Assembly: GCA_025602915.1 (NCBI GenBank) | Contig: JAHLJZ010000053.1 | Location: 102,860-166,859, forward strand | Length of the DNA stretch: 64,000 nt | DNA from: Paraphysoderma sedebokerense | Taxonomy: Eukaryota > Blastocladiomycota > Physodermatomycetes > Physodermatales > Physodermataceae | Direction of reading: 5' to 3' | Shown here: positions 22,801 through 34,649 of the stretch, one piece after another | Numbering within the stretch: the first letter of the stretch is position 1 | Layout of the letters: each line of letters starts with the position of its first letter | The notes under the pieces: model-generated | The model's input: only the letters and a program-made list of their open reading frames with translations | Told to the model about the DNA's origin: nothing | The model's database searches: none | Translations under genes and position numbers: made by a program

Positions 22801-25734
22801 TTAACTATAATATTGAAACGAGAGTATAGCGGAAGATTCACAGTTGTGAATTCGCTGTTGTCCAATTTGATGGCACATGTCGAGATAGGTATATATACCA
22901 CAGGAACATTCCCTTACCATCTTATGGCACTGTGTGATAGCCACAACACGGTCGGACATATGTATATTTGCATCGCGGCGCTATCAAAGAACCCTACATT
23001 CAATGAGGAGACGGATGGACCAAAATTCGTTCCTTCTATGTAAACGGACTGAAAATAGGAATTAACGTGAATCCCTTTCATGAGTCTTGGATCATCACAA
23101 AATTAAATCCACTTACTGGAGCTGACGATACAAGAGAAGCAGGTATGATGGTAAGTATGTTTGGTCGTTGGTACGCGTATGACGCCACAGTAGAGCCATT
23201 TTGACCCTTAACAACGACAGAGACTGCATGACCAGTATCGAAGCCTTCGGGGACAGTGCAGTTGAGGTGTGTGTCATTGTACAGCAGAAGAGCGGAGCAT
23301 GGTTTGCTTCCGATTTCTGCAAGAATACCCGCCGCAAGAGCATCGCAAGGGGATGTCGTATCACAAGCCCCAAAACCTTCGCCTCCGAACACGAAATCAA
23401 ACCTTTAGTGAACCAATTTTCAACACAATTCAAGGTAGCGAGCGTACATGATAAAAACAGAATTGCCTCCAGAAGTTGGTCCAGAAGAGGGCGTAACGTT
23501 GAATACGTTGGGAGGATCGTACGAGATGAAGGCCGGCTGAGTACTATTAGAGACTGGGCCAACCGACACCACGACCCGATGATTTTGCCCGGTGCCTGGA
23601 TGAATGCAACAATTAATATCAGTTGCTAGTTTTCAAAGTAGAAAGAAAAACATTTTAGTTATTACCTGAGGGTGCCGTACATCTTATTGTAGTTTCATTA
23701 ACTTGAACTATATTCAAACATCTGTTGGACCCAATTGTAACGAATATGGAATCTTGGTTTGGGATGCCGAGTTTGCTGGCAACAATTGTGAGATTGAAGC
23801 CCACTAAGAACAAAGTTAAATTATGCAAAAATTGTATATAAATAGACTTTCAACACAAAAAAATATGTCTTTATACCTGTTGCTCCAGTTGTCGGTAAAA
23901 TTGATAATATTGCAGGTGGATCATACGCGTAACCATCGATTTTGAGCTTTGGATTAAAAAAAGTCGATGAATTAAAAAGAATCCACAATTCATAAGGGCC
24001 TGTAGGAAAGAGTAAATAATCCAGATTCACAATTCGCGGAGCAATCATTCAATCAAGTTGACTGGCCTCCAACGCCAGCGGGTATTTGCACGAATAAGGA
24101 CGAACTATTCCAATGCACGTTTGAGCAATTTCTGGATCCGAATGTTACGGTGGGTATTATTGATGTGAGCGATGCCGGTGTAGTATTGAAGCGTATTTCA
24201 ATCGCCTCGTTGTCCATTAAAAGCATTGTTTTCGCACTAATAACAGCATTGACAACAAGAGGCTCAAACTGGATCGCAAAAACACGATTTTGGGGGGCCG
24301 AGGTTGAAGTGGGCGAGTTCAAATCACCAGAAGTACTCCCAACTACGATAAAACCTCCGTTGTCCAGAACAAAAAAGCCCGTCATGTTGTCTTGTCTGAC
24401 AGTTGAAAGAACGGTGGTTGCTTTTAAGTCTAATGAGGAGTCATATTGGCATATCAATATCTCGGTCCCGCCCAACCCTATAGATGAAACAGACGAGTTG
24501 GCGGTTACTGCAACGGCCAATCCGTCGGGTGCAAGTTGGATATTTGGAATATCATATGCAAAATAAACTTGATATGGAAGCAAAGCAACAGCCATAACAT
24601 CCGTTCGATTTCTCTTTTGTAATACATATTCAGTTGCGTTGGTGGAATTTCGGTGAAAAAAATAAGAACTGTATGTGGTCGCATCTTTCGCAATACTTGG
24701 GTCAAACTTGATGGGAGGAGAAGCAACCGTATATGTTCGACGAAAACTTAAGTCCTCCAGAAAGTATTCCTCGATAGTAGTTGGTGATGTCCATAAACAA
24801 ACGACCGGCGCATCGTTACAGAAAAAATCCATCGAAAAGATGCGCTTGGTCGTGCTGCTGATGTTTCTGAAGATGTTGGGATTTAACGGATTGTATATCG
24901 AATGCATGGAAAGCCAAAACCCAGAGACATTGTTAGCAGTATCTTGGCTCCCGTCATTAAATGCCCCTATGTAAAGATAGTTGAAAGAAATATTCGCCAC
25001 CAAACGACTAGAAAATAGGATGGTGAGTTCAGAGATAAATATGTACCAGTCGTGGGAAATCATATGATACATACGGATACAGAAACGGTTGAGAGAAATA
25101 GGCCATTTGTGTAGTACTGTATTGGTAGGAATCCTGATCGATTTCGGAAAAGGGCGCAGAGGTGTTCATCGTGTACATGTTCAACCGGAAAGTTGATACA
25201 GTGTATTTTCTTTGATAGTTGAATTAGCCACGCCGTGTACTATTTCATCAGCATCTAAGATAGGTATACATTACACTCACATTACGTACATCACTTCGTT
25301 GACATTTGGATGCATAACCACTGTAATAGTGTTGTCCCGTCTTTAAACAAAACATTATTGATATTGAGCTATTTATTACATTTTTGGAAGCCTTTGAGTT
25401 AAGAAATTACAACAAACCTCCAATGTCTCCAATTCGTACCCCCGACATCATGTGAAATTGAGGCCGAAATTTGACTGGATAATGTATGTGTGATACCACC
25501 GGTTTCAGAATACTGAAATGCGTGCATATTAAACTCGGAGTCCACTACGAGCACATGTGTTCCATTCTTTGTTGCTTTAATGACATCTGCTCCGGAATTT
25601 TGAACTGGCGCATTAGCGAAACTTTTAGGGTAATAAGGGTTGGGCACGTTAGAAGCTGCCAATTCGGTTATATGACCTGTGGACATTAAAAGCCAGGTTG
25701 CCGTGAAGAATGCCGTTAGGAATTCTAGAAGCAT
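19857..25734 (-). CDS. Large IPT/TIG and cadherin-like repeat surface receptor, copy 1 (Cys-rich module and part of membrane region deleted)
   Basis: Paralogue of the gene at 26986-33520, same exon layout, many short introns. The ATG at 25734 opens a signal peptide (LLEFLTAFFTATWLLMS) followed by NVPNPYYPKS. Then come a ~340-residue N-glycosylation-rich region (25072-24053), IPT/TIG-like units (DPPAILSILPTTGATG, PSSGPTSGG) and cadherin-like repeats (EDSEIAVQFRASDPDD, YASLKYKANDGQ). After GSQPVRPALGFW (about 20950) the sequence jumps to the equivalent of copy 2 position ~28050, losing the EGF-like Cys module and the first helices. An extra A at 20867-20871 disturbs the frame further. Downstream exons (STFFTR, then YTGLQIILTL; last exon 20193-19857) still read well. 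Protein is probably truncated, a degraded receptor or pseudogene. Ligand unknown. Confidence 0.6.
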
Positions 25735-26279
25735 TTTTGAAAGGAAGATCCACTGGAAGTCCAAAAGAAAAAGTATCCCTTCCTTCACGAAAATGCTGTA
25801 TAATGCAGCCTTTTGTCGTTTCAAACGAGAAAGAAAGAGGAGAAATGGTGCATTTTCAAAGGACACCTGCATCCGATTTCAACTGGCTCCTTCGAGCGCG
25901 TACTTGCCAAATTATCAGATATGTGGATCTAGGGCACCATCATTGCGGTGGACGGTTTGAGATGGATCCGATTTTTCTCACGGTGATGACTTACTGATTA
26001 TATTTTCATAATAAAGCTATATAATCACATTGTCGCTTTAAAGAACAAGAAGTAATAAATCGAAGTAACAAGTCGGAATGGTACTTTTACAATGCCGACC
26101 ATGGTATACCATCGTCGACAATTAACTACGTGGCTCGCTCGGGCGCGCATAGTCGCGAAATGATCCCTAAGACAAATTCAAGGGCCATAGGACATTAATT
26201 ATTTAAATGGCTAATTCTTGTGCTAATTAGGTGATGTCTTATTATGTCGATAACACTTAATCTAACCAAGATTCATATC
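25735..26279. other. Spacer between receptor copy 1 and the third-copy relic
   Basis: Promoter side of copy 1. Frames at 25679-25960 and 25710-25997 overlap the copy 1 start on the other strand and are shadows. I found no trace here of the C-terminal exons of a third receptor copy. Confidence 0.4.
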
Positions 26280-26750
26280 AATGCAAGTCTTTAACGTACC
26301 GAGATAAACGAAGCCGTCGTCCTCTAGTGAACAATCAAAAAGCCTGAAAACCAAAGATATGTTCAGTGACAGCACTAAACAAATGGAGCGAAACCTGACA
26401 TATGACATGCGCTAATGAATTACTCGTGATATGTACAAATGTCACAGCGAGGCCAGAGTTGAAAACTATGAATATTAACAGCGGTCGAAATAGGGCTTTG
26501 CTATTCCCTCGTCCAAAGAAGTGCTATAGAATGTGGAGGATGTAATTAAACATCGGGGCAACAACCGAAAAACCCAAGATCGCAAAGGGAATTAAAAGAG
26601 AGAGTCGCATTTTCAAACTAAAGTTGAGGTATTGGTCCGAGAAAAGCATTCTGAGCTTGCTAGGTCGATGTTCATGTTCAGAAATGAAGTCGGTTAAGCA
26701 CTCCTGGAAACACCGACAGCCAGTTCAGACGCATCAGTTGGAGTAACTGT
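26280..26750 (-). pseudogene. Relic of a third receptor copy (membrane-helix exons only)
   Basis: The + strand text here parallels copy 2 from about 27817 to 28270 and copy 1 from about 20701. Translated on -, it keeps SDQYLNFSLKMRLSLL, FRPLLIFIVFNSGLAV and VHITSNSLAHV, each close to copy 2. The frame is interrupted by TAG (complement of 26524-26526), and neither the upstream repeat domains nor the downstream last exon are present. It overlaps part of the segment deleted from copy 1. Confidence 0.75.
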
Positions 26751-26985
26751 GAGGAATCGTCATCTGAATTTCATTCAGTGGAAAACGTAATGAATGTCAT
26801 TTGTGGCACAAAACATAGTCTATTGGTAATCCGTGGGAAACTCGATAAAGGTATCATCTATTCTTGGACATAAAAGGAGACGGTACTTCAATTTATTGTA
26901 AACCTAACCTAGCGAAGCAATATTTACTATTTCAAATGCACATAGCAAGCATTAAACTGTACCGTGAGGGAAAGTTTAATCTTAT

Positions 26986-29900
26986 CTACTTCCTAGGCTC
27001 CCTTTTGATATAAGTCTTCTTTGTGGGGGTATACATTTCAGGTTTCGGTGAAGCCCTTTCGCGAAAATATTTGATCACATCGTACACACCAACAGCCATG
27101 GTGAATACGATAAATGAGCATATAACGAATATTATTAACAACATCAAAATATGTTGGTAGACGAAACTTCTGAATTGATCTAGATGAAATGGAAGACCCA
27201 ACGCGAGGACCACCATTGCGCAAACGTGGGATAATGCCTCAAGGTGATTTAGCCGTTTGTAAGAGTATGGCGAATATTCGCGGAGAACTAAAAAAGATAC
27301 GAAAAGTAGCGCTAAAGTGAGAATTATTTGCAGACCGGTGTATCTACAGGTATATTTTAAATCAGCATCGTAACAGATGGTACCGAAATTCATAAAATGA
27401 GACTAAATTTCCTTACCGGGTGAAAAAGGTGCTGATCAGCACGATGAATAATTTCTGAAGCAACTGCACCACCGTGAAAAATTGAAATCTTTCTTGATAA
27501 CTACTCTCATAAGCCAACAGGTCGTGGCAAAACTTGCAGAATCGCGAGGCGCCTGGATCTTTCCCAAACTTTCCAGCGAAATAGCAAATCGTTGCAAAAT
27601 AAACGGGGACACCAATAACATAAACACTTGAGGGATTGAATTGTGAATAATTGCACGTGGAAATGGGTAAACAGATATGACAGTACCAGGTGGCAAGAGT
27701 GGCAATAGGTAGATCCTGCACCCACCATTCCTCATAGCAACGGAGACTAGTGTCCCTATCTGTCGAGCAAAGAGGAATTAGCTAGTGACTGAACTATTAT
27801 CCAACCTCTATACATACCAAGATAACTATAGCCATCATCTTCAAACGAACAATCGAAAAGACTAGCCCAGAAACGCAAGGTTGCTGTTAGTGGGATTATA
27901 TGGTAAGTGGTCGAATAACGAAAGCAACGTACGCCAACGAATTACTTGTAATATGAACAAACGCCACAGACAGACCTGAATTGAATACCCTAAACATAAG
28001 CAACGGCCGGAATACAGGAGTCTTAAATATGTTTCTACTTAAGTAAAACTCAAAGTATTGAAATGTGTAGTCCAGGATAGGCACGACAACTGCTACAGCT
28101 AAGATAAGAAATGGAACAAGAAGTGCTAGTCTCATTTTTAGACTAAAGTTGAGGTATTGGTCAGACACAATGCATTCCGGACTTGTCAGTTCAATGTTAA
28201 AATTCAAAAAAGAGAGCAGGTTTAAAATCTTGTGAAACTCTGCAGGCCAATTTAGTCTCATTTGTTGAAGTAGTAGTATGGTTTGGATGAAATTGATCAG
28301 TATACTGATCAGTCCGAGTCTGAAGAGATGAATCGAGCAATTAATCCGTGGATATCAGGCGGATATCATATTAAAAATGAAGATATACCTTGATCCGCTA
28401 CCGATGATATACTTGAACAAAGCGTAAAGCAACAGACCAGCACCAAAAAAGCCACCAATGACAGCTAACGATAGAGACATACTATCTTCTTCGCATTTTT
28501 GACAAGTATTGTTGAAGCGGTAATAATTTCGGCTACACTGACCACATCGAGTGCCTTCATATCCCGTGGCGCATGTATTCTCCGCGTATCCCGGGCAAGC
28601 GTCCCTCTGCAATCCTCAAGGTTAACGGCACATTAAAAAGTTGTCATTGATCTAAACACAGACCGGAACACATGGTAAAAACGTTCCCGTTTTATTGCTT
28701 TGCCAAAATCCAAGAGCCGGGCGAATTGGCTGGCTGCCATCATGACTATTGGAGGGATTTCGGTTAAGAAAGAAAACAACTGACACCATTCAAAATGTGT
28801 AGATTACCTGCAGGTTGCTCCTACAAAAGGTAGAGGTTAGATACGATAATCTCAATCTGCAATTTACAAATGATTAATGTAATACCTTTTGGACATGAGT
28901 CACATATTGTACCCGTTGATCTATAAATATTGTTGAATTTTCCTATAGCAACAGAACATCAATTATAAACAAGTGGCGGCCGGTTAATACACGAAATATT
29001 CCAACCTGATGGGCACGTAAAACTGAAAATATATGTGCAAGGTTCCGATTTAAGCCCTCTACTGTCATATACCGTAAGGGTAAAATTACCAAACGGATTA
29101 CCACCTCCACTGAAATTAGAATTGTACAGAAGAGTCCAAGCTTGAAAGCTATCGCCCGCGGTGATTGGTCTCACAACAGTTGAATTTGTAAGCTGGAATA
29201 GAAAACCAACTTGCGGTGCCTTGATCAAATTGAACGTAAAATTGATATCGTCTACATCGGTGACTGAAAGGTTGATTTCATGTGACGACCCAGAGGTAGT
29301 CGTGAATTGGGTCGGCAGCTCAATCAAAGGCGTATCGCAATGTAATCTTGGTGGATCGTTAACTGGTAAAACTGGGAATGAAACTTCCTCAGAAACACTC
29401 ATTTTTCCGTCCGTAAACGTAAGAACAAATCGTTGAATAGTGAATGAATCGAAGGTATAAAAGTTGGGCCGCGGAATATATAACAGTTGGAACGGCTGTT
29501 TTCTGATTTCTGATCCCTCTCCGAGAGGTGCTGTCTTTTTGAACTGCCCTATGTCCTGGAAGTCTTCTATGCTGGATACTACGTATAAATCACCTTGTAG
29601 CTGCAACTCGCTTATTCGGATAGACAGAGAATCCTCTTTATCGACATCACTGATATTGAATCGAAAAACGGAAGGTGTGTCTTCATAAACTGTTAAGTTA
29701 AGCGACGAACGTTGGAAACTTGGCGCATCTTTTACAGGTATAACGTCAGACAAGCACTGCGAATTAATACTTCTTGAAATTATTTTACCGTTTACAGGTT
29801 TCACATAGATCGTAATTGTCCCATTGTTGAGAGAATCCATCAATCCATCGTTTGCTTTGTACGAAACGCTCGCGTATGGCATCCCATTTTCATCACTAGT

Positions 29901-32900
29901 GGGAATAAAATAAGCAAAACTGATATTCGATGGGAGAGTGAACGGGACATTAGTGATAGTAATGTTTTCAGCATCCGGTTGAGTTGAACTTTGTACAAGC
30001 AATATCCCATTCTGAGGCAAAGACAGAATTGTAATATTCAAGCTTTCTGTCCCGTCACCGTCGCTGGCTTTAAATAGTAAAATAGCAGTTGAGTCTTCAT
30101 CTATGTAGATATTTTCAGACGAAACGACGGGTGGGTCTTCAATTGCGCTGATAGTGATAATAATATTTTGAGGAAGAGACGCTAATTGGTGTAATTGAAA
30201 AAAGCAAACGTTAAACCAATTTGCCGGGGACAATGAGTGTGAAAAAAGGATACAAACTGGCATTGTAATTATCTCTGGCCAACACTAAGAACTCATCGAC
30301 TCCGAAAAAGTTTGAAAAAGGAACATATAATATACGATATTGTGAATCCGTCACTAGGATCTGGGTACCGTTGGCTTCGATGATCGATCCTCGAATGGCG
30401 GATGTCGACCATTGGTAAAGTCTGCCATGAACCGGATTTGAGACAACGTATAACTGAATCACATCGCCTGCAGTATCCGAAATACTGATGTCCAGCAGGA
30501 GGGAAGTATCCTCCTCCATCGAGGCTACCAACGGCTGGACAAAAGGTGCAGAATTGGGTTGTCCACTCTGAAATCGTGCGAGTGAGAAGTCTTCATTGTT
30601 CAATTGGCCGACATACACTGTTATATTGAAGCGTGTATAAAGTGGAAGACTAATAGTTGTAAATTCACTAGCAACGAAGCAAATGTCAGTACAATATTGG
30701 GGGCAGAATATAATAGGGACTCACCATCTGATAGCTGTGTGAGATAACCAGACCACGGTTGGGCATATGTAGGTTTGAAAAGTGTTCTCATCAATAAATT
30801 TGACAAGGCGAGCTGCGGCCAAGGTACCAAAGTTTTCCCCTTCGATATAAACAGACTGGAAATGTAATATTTAGTTAAGAATTTCATTGATGCAGCGAAT
30901 TTACTTACGGGATTAGTAGATACGAGAGAAGCAGGGATAACGATCGATATATTTGGCTTCTGATAGGAGTAAAAGACTGAAGAGGAGCTCATCTGTCCCT
31001 GTACTACAACAGATACTGTATGACCAATGTCAAATCCTTCTGGAGCTGTGCAGTTTAGCAGGGTATCGTTATAGTGCAGGAGTGTGGTGCATGATTTGTC
31101 TCCGATTGCAGCAGATACACCAGATGTAATTGCATTGCAACCGGATGTCCTATTACAAGCTCCAAAGCCATCGCCACTAATAAATTGATTTGAGCGTTAA
31201 TGCAGAAGGTACAAGACTTCGATAGATAACAACAAGAATGAACGTACATGATCAAAATTGAATTACCTCCAGATGTCGGTCCAAATGACGGCAGAATACT
31301 CCTTACTTGAGGCGGATTATAAGAGATATAAATTATTTGGGTACTATTAGAAATTGGCCCAACAGACACTACAACCAAGTGATTTTGGCCAACGCCTAGT
31401 ACAATTCAAAGTTAGTACTACTAATAATTGCTGCTCACTGTTACGCTTGACTCATACCTGGTGGTACAGTGCATCTAATTGTGATTGCATCCAGCTGAAC
31501 TGTATCCAAACAGAGTTTAGACCCAATTGTAACGACCACAGGATCTTGGTTCGGAACACCAAGCTTACTTGCGACAACGGTGAGATTAAACCCGACTGTC
31601 GTCCAGATCAGATACTACACATTAATATAAAGAGGCCTGAATGGCTTGTGATATTGAAACGTACCAGATGGACCCGTTGTCGGTGAAATAGACATTATTT
31701 CAGGGAGCTCGTAAGCATAGCCACCAATTCTGAGTTTCGGATTGAAGTGACTGGGTGAATCGAAGTGGATCCATAGATCATAGGGCCCTGGGGAAAAGAT
31801 CAATGATTAAGAACAGGGATTGTGCTTTTCACAGCACATTGAATTTGTCCCACTGACCTCCAACGCCAGGTGGTAATTGGCCATATAAGGATGAATTATT
31901 CCAATATACATTTGTGACGTTTTTCTGTCCGAACGTAATTGTTGGGATGATTGAGGCAAACGAAGCCGGGACAGAACTAAAACGTATTTCCACAGACTCG
32001 TACGCCGAGAAAAGCATCGGCTTGGCACTTATTGTGGAATTCACCACAAGAGGCTCAAATTGAATCACAAACACACTGTTGTTTGATGATGAATTTGATG
32101 CAGGTGAGTCCAAATTGCCGAGCGTACTTCCTACGACGATGAAACCACCGTTTTCTTGAACAAAAAATTTCGTCATGTTGTCTTGCTTGACAGTGGAAAG
32201 AACGGTGGTGGCTTTCAAGTTCAGGGACGAGTCAAATTGGCATATTACAATATCAGTCTCTCCCATTCCAATCGGAAATACCGACGAATTTGTAGTTACT
32301 GAAGCTGTCACTCCCTCCGGTGCAAGTTGGACACCATAGTTCGGAATGTCGTACGCAAAGCTTGTTTGATACGGGAACGTCCTGACAGCCAAAAGTTCCG
32401 TGCGATTTCGTCTTTGTAGCAGAAATTCATCAGCGTTGCTCAAATCTCTATGGAAAAAGTAAGAACTGTATGTCGTCGCGTCCATTGCGATACGTGGGTC
32501 GAAATTGATAGGCCGGGACGCAACCGTATATTCCCGTCGAAAAGTCAAATCCTCCATAGAATATTCCTCCACCGTGTCGGGTGATGTCCACAGGCAAACG
32601 ACTGGTAATTCGTGGCAGAAAAAATCCATAGATAAGACACGCTTGGTTTTGCTGCCGATGTGTCTGAAAAAATCAGAATTAAAGGGGTTATAAATTGAAT
32701 GCATGGAGAGCCAAAATCCGGATGCATTGTTGGACGTATCTCTTGATCCATCATTGAATACCCCCAGGTACAGATAGTTGAAAGAAATATTAGTAGCCAA
32801 ACGGCTGAAACGTCGAGTCCAAGGGGTTAATATTAAAAAATGCTTCTCTCCAGTTTTTAAGTAAGATAGGCTCAATCGATACATACGGGTACCTCATTGG

Positions 32901-33520
32901 TATAGTAAAAAATTCTGAAAGGGTATTGGCGTACTCAAAACCGTCTTTTTCTACCTGATTAAATGGCACTGAGGTATTTAAAATGTAAATGTTTGCTCTC
33001 GGCTTGGAAAGACGAGTGTATTTTCTATGTATTTGCGTAAGATTTATTGCAAGCGCAATTTCATGTAAGTAAAGAACCAAATGAACTCACATCGCATACA
33101 TCACAGTGTTTAAATTTGGATGCATAACTAACGCGAAAGCATTGTCACTCCTGAAAGATGAGAATTCAGATTGAATTAGTGCTCATTTATGGAACATGCA
33201 AATTTGTAATGAAAAACAAACCTCCAATGACTCCAAGATGTACCTCCAACATCCCCCCGAGCTGCGGTTGACAGTTGCATTGATAAGGTATGAGTAACTG
33301 CTCCTCCTTGGGGAGACTCAAATACATGAATATTGAATTCAGAATCAACAACAAGCGTATGTGTGCGATTTTTAGCCACTTCTATAACATCGGTTACAGT
33401 GCTTTGAAGGGCGACAGAGGCAATACTTTTTGGGTAGAATGGATTGGGTACATCTCCAGCCGCCAGACACACTAAAGTATATGCGAACACGAAGATAGCC
33501 CTGACGAATATAGCGGACAT
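26986..33520 (-). CDS. Large IPT/TIG and cadherin-like repeat surface receptor with multi-pass membrane C terminus, copy 2
   Basis: ATG at 33520, signal peptide (FVRAIFVFAYTLVCLAA), then DVPNPFYPKS. A ~350-residue glycosylation-rich domain (32884-31829) is followed by IPT/TIG-like units (NPPQVRSILPSFGPTSGG) and tandem cadherin-like repeats with acidic calcium-site-like patterns (NIYIDEDSTAILLFKASDGD, FNISDVDKEDSL; 30618-28959). Next is an EGF-like Cys module (NTCATGYEGTRCGQC, CQKCEEDS; 28612-28480), then about eight hydrophobic helices and a basic tail, last exon 27343-26986. The architecture fits a cell-surface adhesion or sensing receptor. I know of no characterised protein with this exact arrangement. 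Many introns, including a 60-base one inside an otherwise open stretch (phase matched by copy 1). Ends at KREPRK. Exon boundaries are only partly resolved. Confidence 0.7.
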
Positions 33521-34325
33521 TACGGAGGGTTTTTTCGCGGACAGAGGGTTTCAAATAAAGATTAACTTTTTCTTTTCTCAAATAGTGTCTCTCTACAGTC
33601 TACACAGCGGAAAATTATGGGCGTTGGAACGATGAACTCGGAGGACGTGAGACAGGCATAAAATTTGTGTGAACTGAACGAGCTCAGGCCTCAAGGGACA
33701 TCAAAATCCCGTTCTATCAGCAGTGCCGTTATTGGCCCGGCCCCTATTGTTCTGGACCACGGAAGGTGGTCCTCTGGCAACCGAATTTTTTGCCCGGCGC
33801 CACCTCTTGGCTCCCTTGTAAACACAGAGGACTCTGAAAGTGGTCAAGCTGGCGGTATAATGATGTTGCCAGTCATAATACGATATCACCGCAAAGAAGT
33901 AACGGTCTGTCAACGCATAAGGCATGCCAGTTTCACGGTCGCTCGATTGCGTTGTTTTGATGAGGAGTTTTGATGGATGATATACATTTGATTCCTCCAT
34001 ACTTTTCATGCATTAACTCAGCATCGGAAAAATGATGCATTGATTAGTTGCCAGGGGTGACTGAGAAATTCACGTAATCAAGCCATGGGAGTTTCATACC
34101 CACTTCTAATGACATGTTATCGTACATTAATAACACGCATCCAGCAAAAAAACCTAATGTAACTTTTCCACAGGATGGAAACGATGACTGAATAGTTATC
34201 AGCAACAGAACAAATCTGTTTATATTTCATGCATTTATCAATAGCACTTCCTGCAGTTACAATTTAAAACGAAACGAGAGCATATATTGAATAGATATCT
34301 ACAATGATGACAATAATGACAGTAT
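33521..34325. other. Spacer upstream of receptor copy 2
   Basis: Open frames of about 100 codons exist on both strands (33665-33973 on +, 33701-34009 on -) over the same bases, which suggests chance. No recognisable gene. Contains the promoter of receptor copy 2. Confidence 0.4.
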
Positions 34326-34649
34326 TCAATTTTCAAAGGCGTAATCCGGCGTTTCACTTTCAATAGCATTTAGGTCCATCGAACTAATTGTTTCCGATTC
34401 ATCTTGATCACTGAAAGGATCCTCTTCCAAGCGTTGTCTGGTAACAGACCTAGAATCTTCGGTGTCATCATCCCTCTGTGATATTCGTCTTCTTCTTTCG
34501 TCGTCTCGAGGTCTGTCTCCTTGTGGAATAATTGCTTCTTCATAAACTATCATCAGAGTCTCAGACCGTCGAACACTAACCACTGAACCGCGTCTCACGA
34601 GACTTGGCATGTCTCCACCTCTGCTAGCAGGAGACAACACCATCACCAC
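34326..34649 (-). CDS. Acidic Arg/Ser-rich ORF, possible C terminus of the gene at 34624-36984
   Basis: The 107-codon frame starts inside the last codons of the upstream frame (26-base overlap, different phase). It reads SLVRRGSVVSVRRSETLMIVYEEAIIPQ and then a disordered acidic/basic tail. The first half looks like the continuation of a folded segment rather than a new start. I think it is the last part of the preceding gene, reached by a small intron or interrupted by an indel. I tried the nearby GT/AG pairs and none gave a clean in-phase join. Confidence 0.35.
   Translation of the reverse strand: MVMVLSPASRGGDMPSLVRRGSVVSVRRSETLMIVYEEAIIPQGDRPRDDERRRRISQRDDDTEDSRSVTRQRLEEDPFSDQDESETISSMDLNAIESETPDYAFEN

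Noticed and set aside
23201-25072. Plus-strand frames of 100-140 codons across receptor copy 1 (also 29161-29436 in copy 2).
   Set aside because: They overlap well-conserved minus-strand exons shared by both copies and show no conservation of their own.
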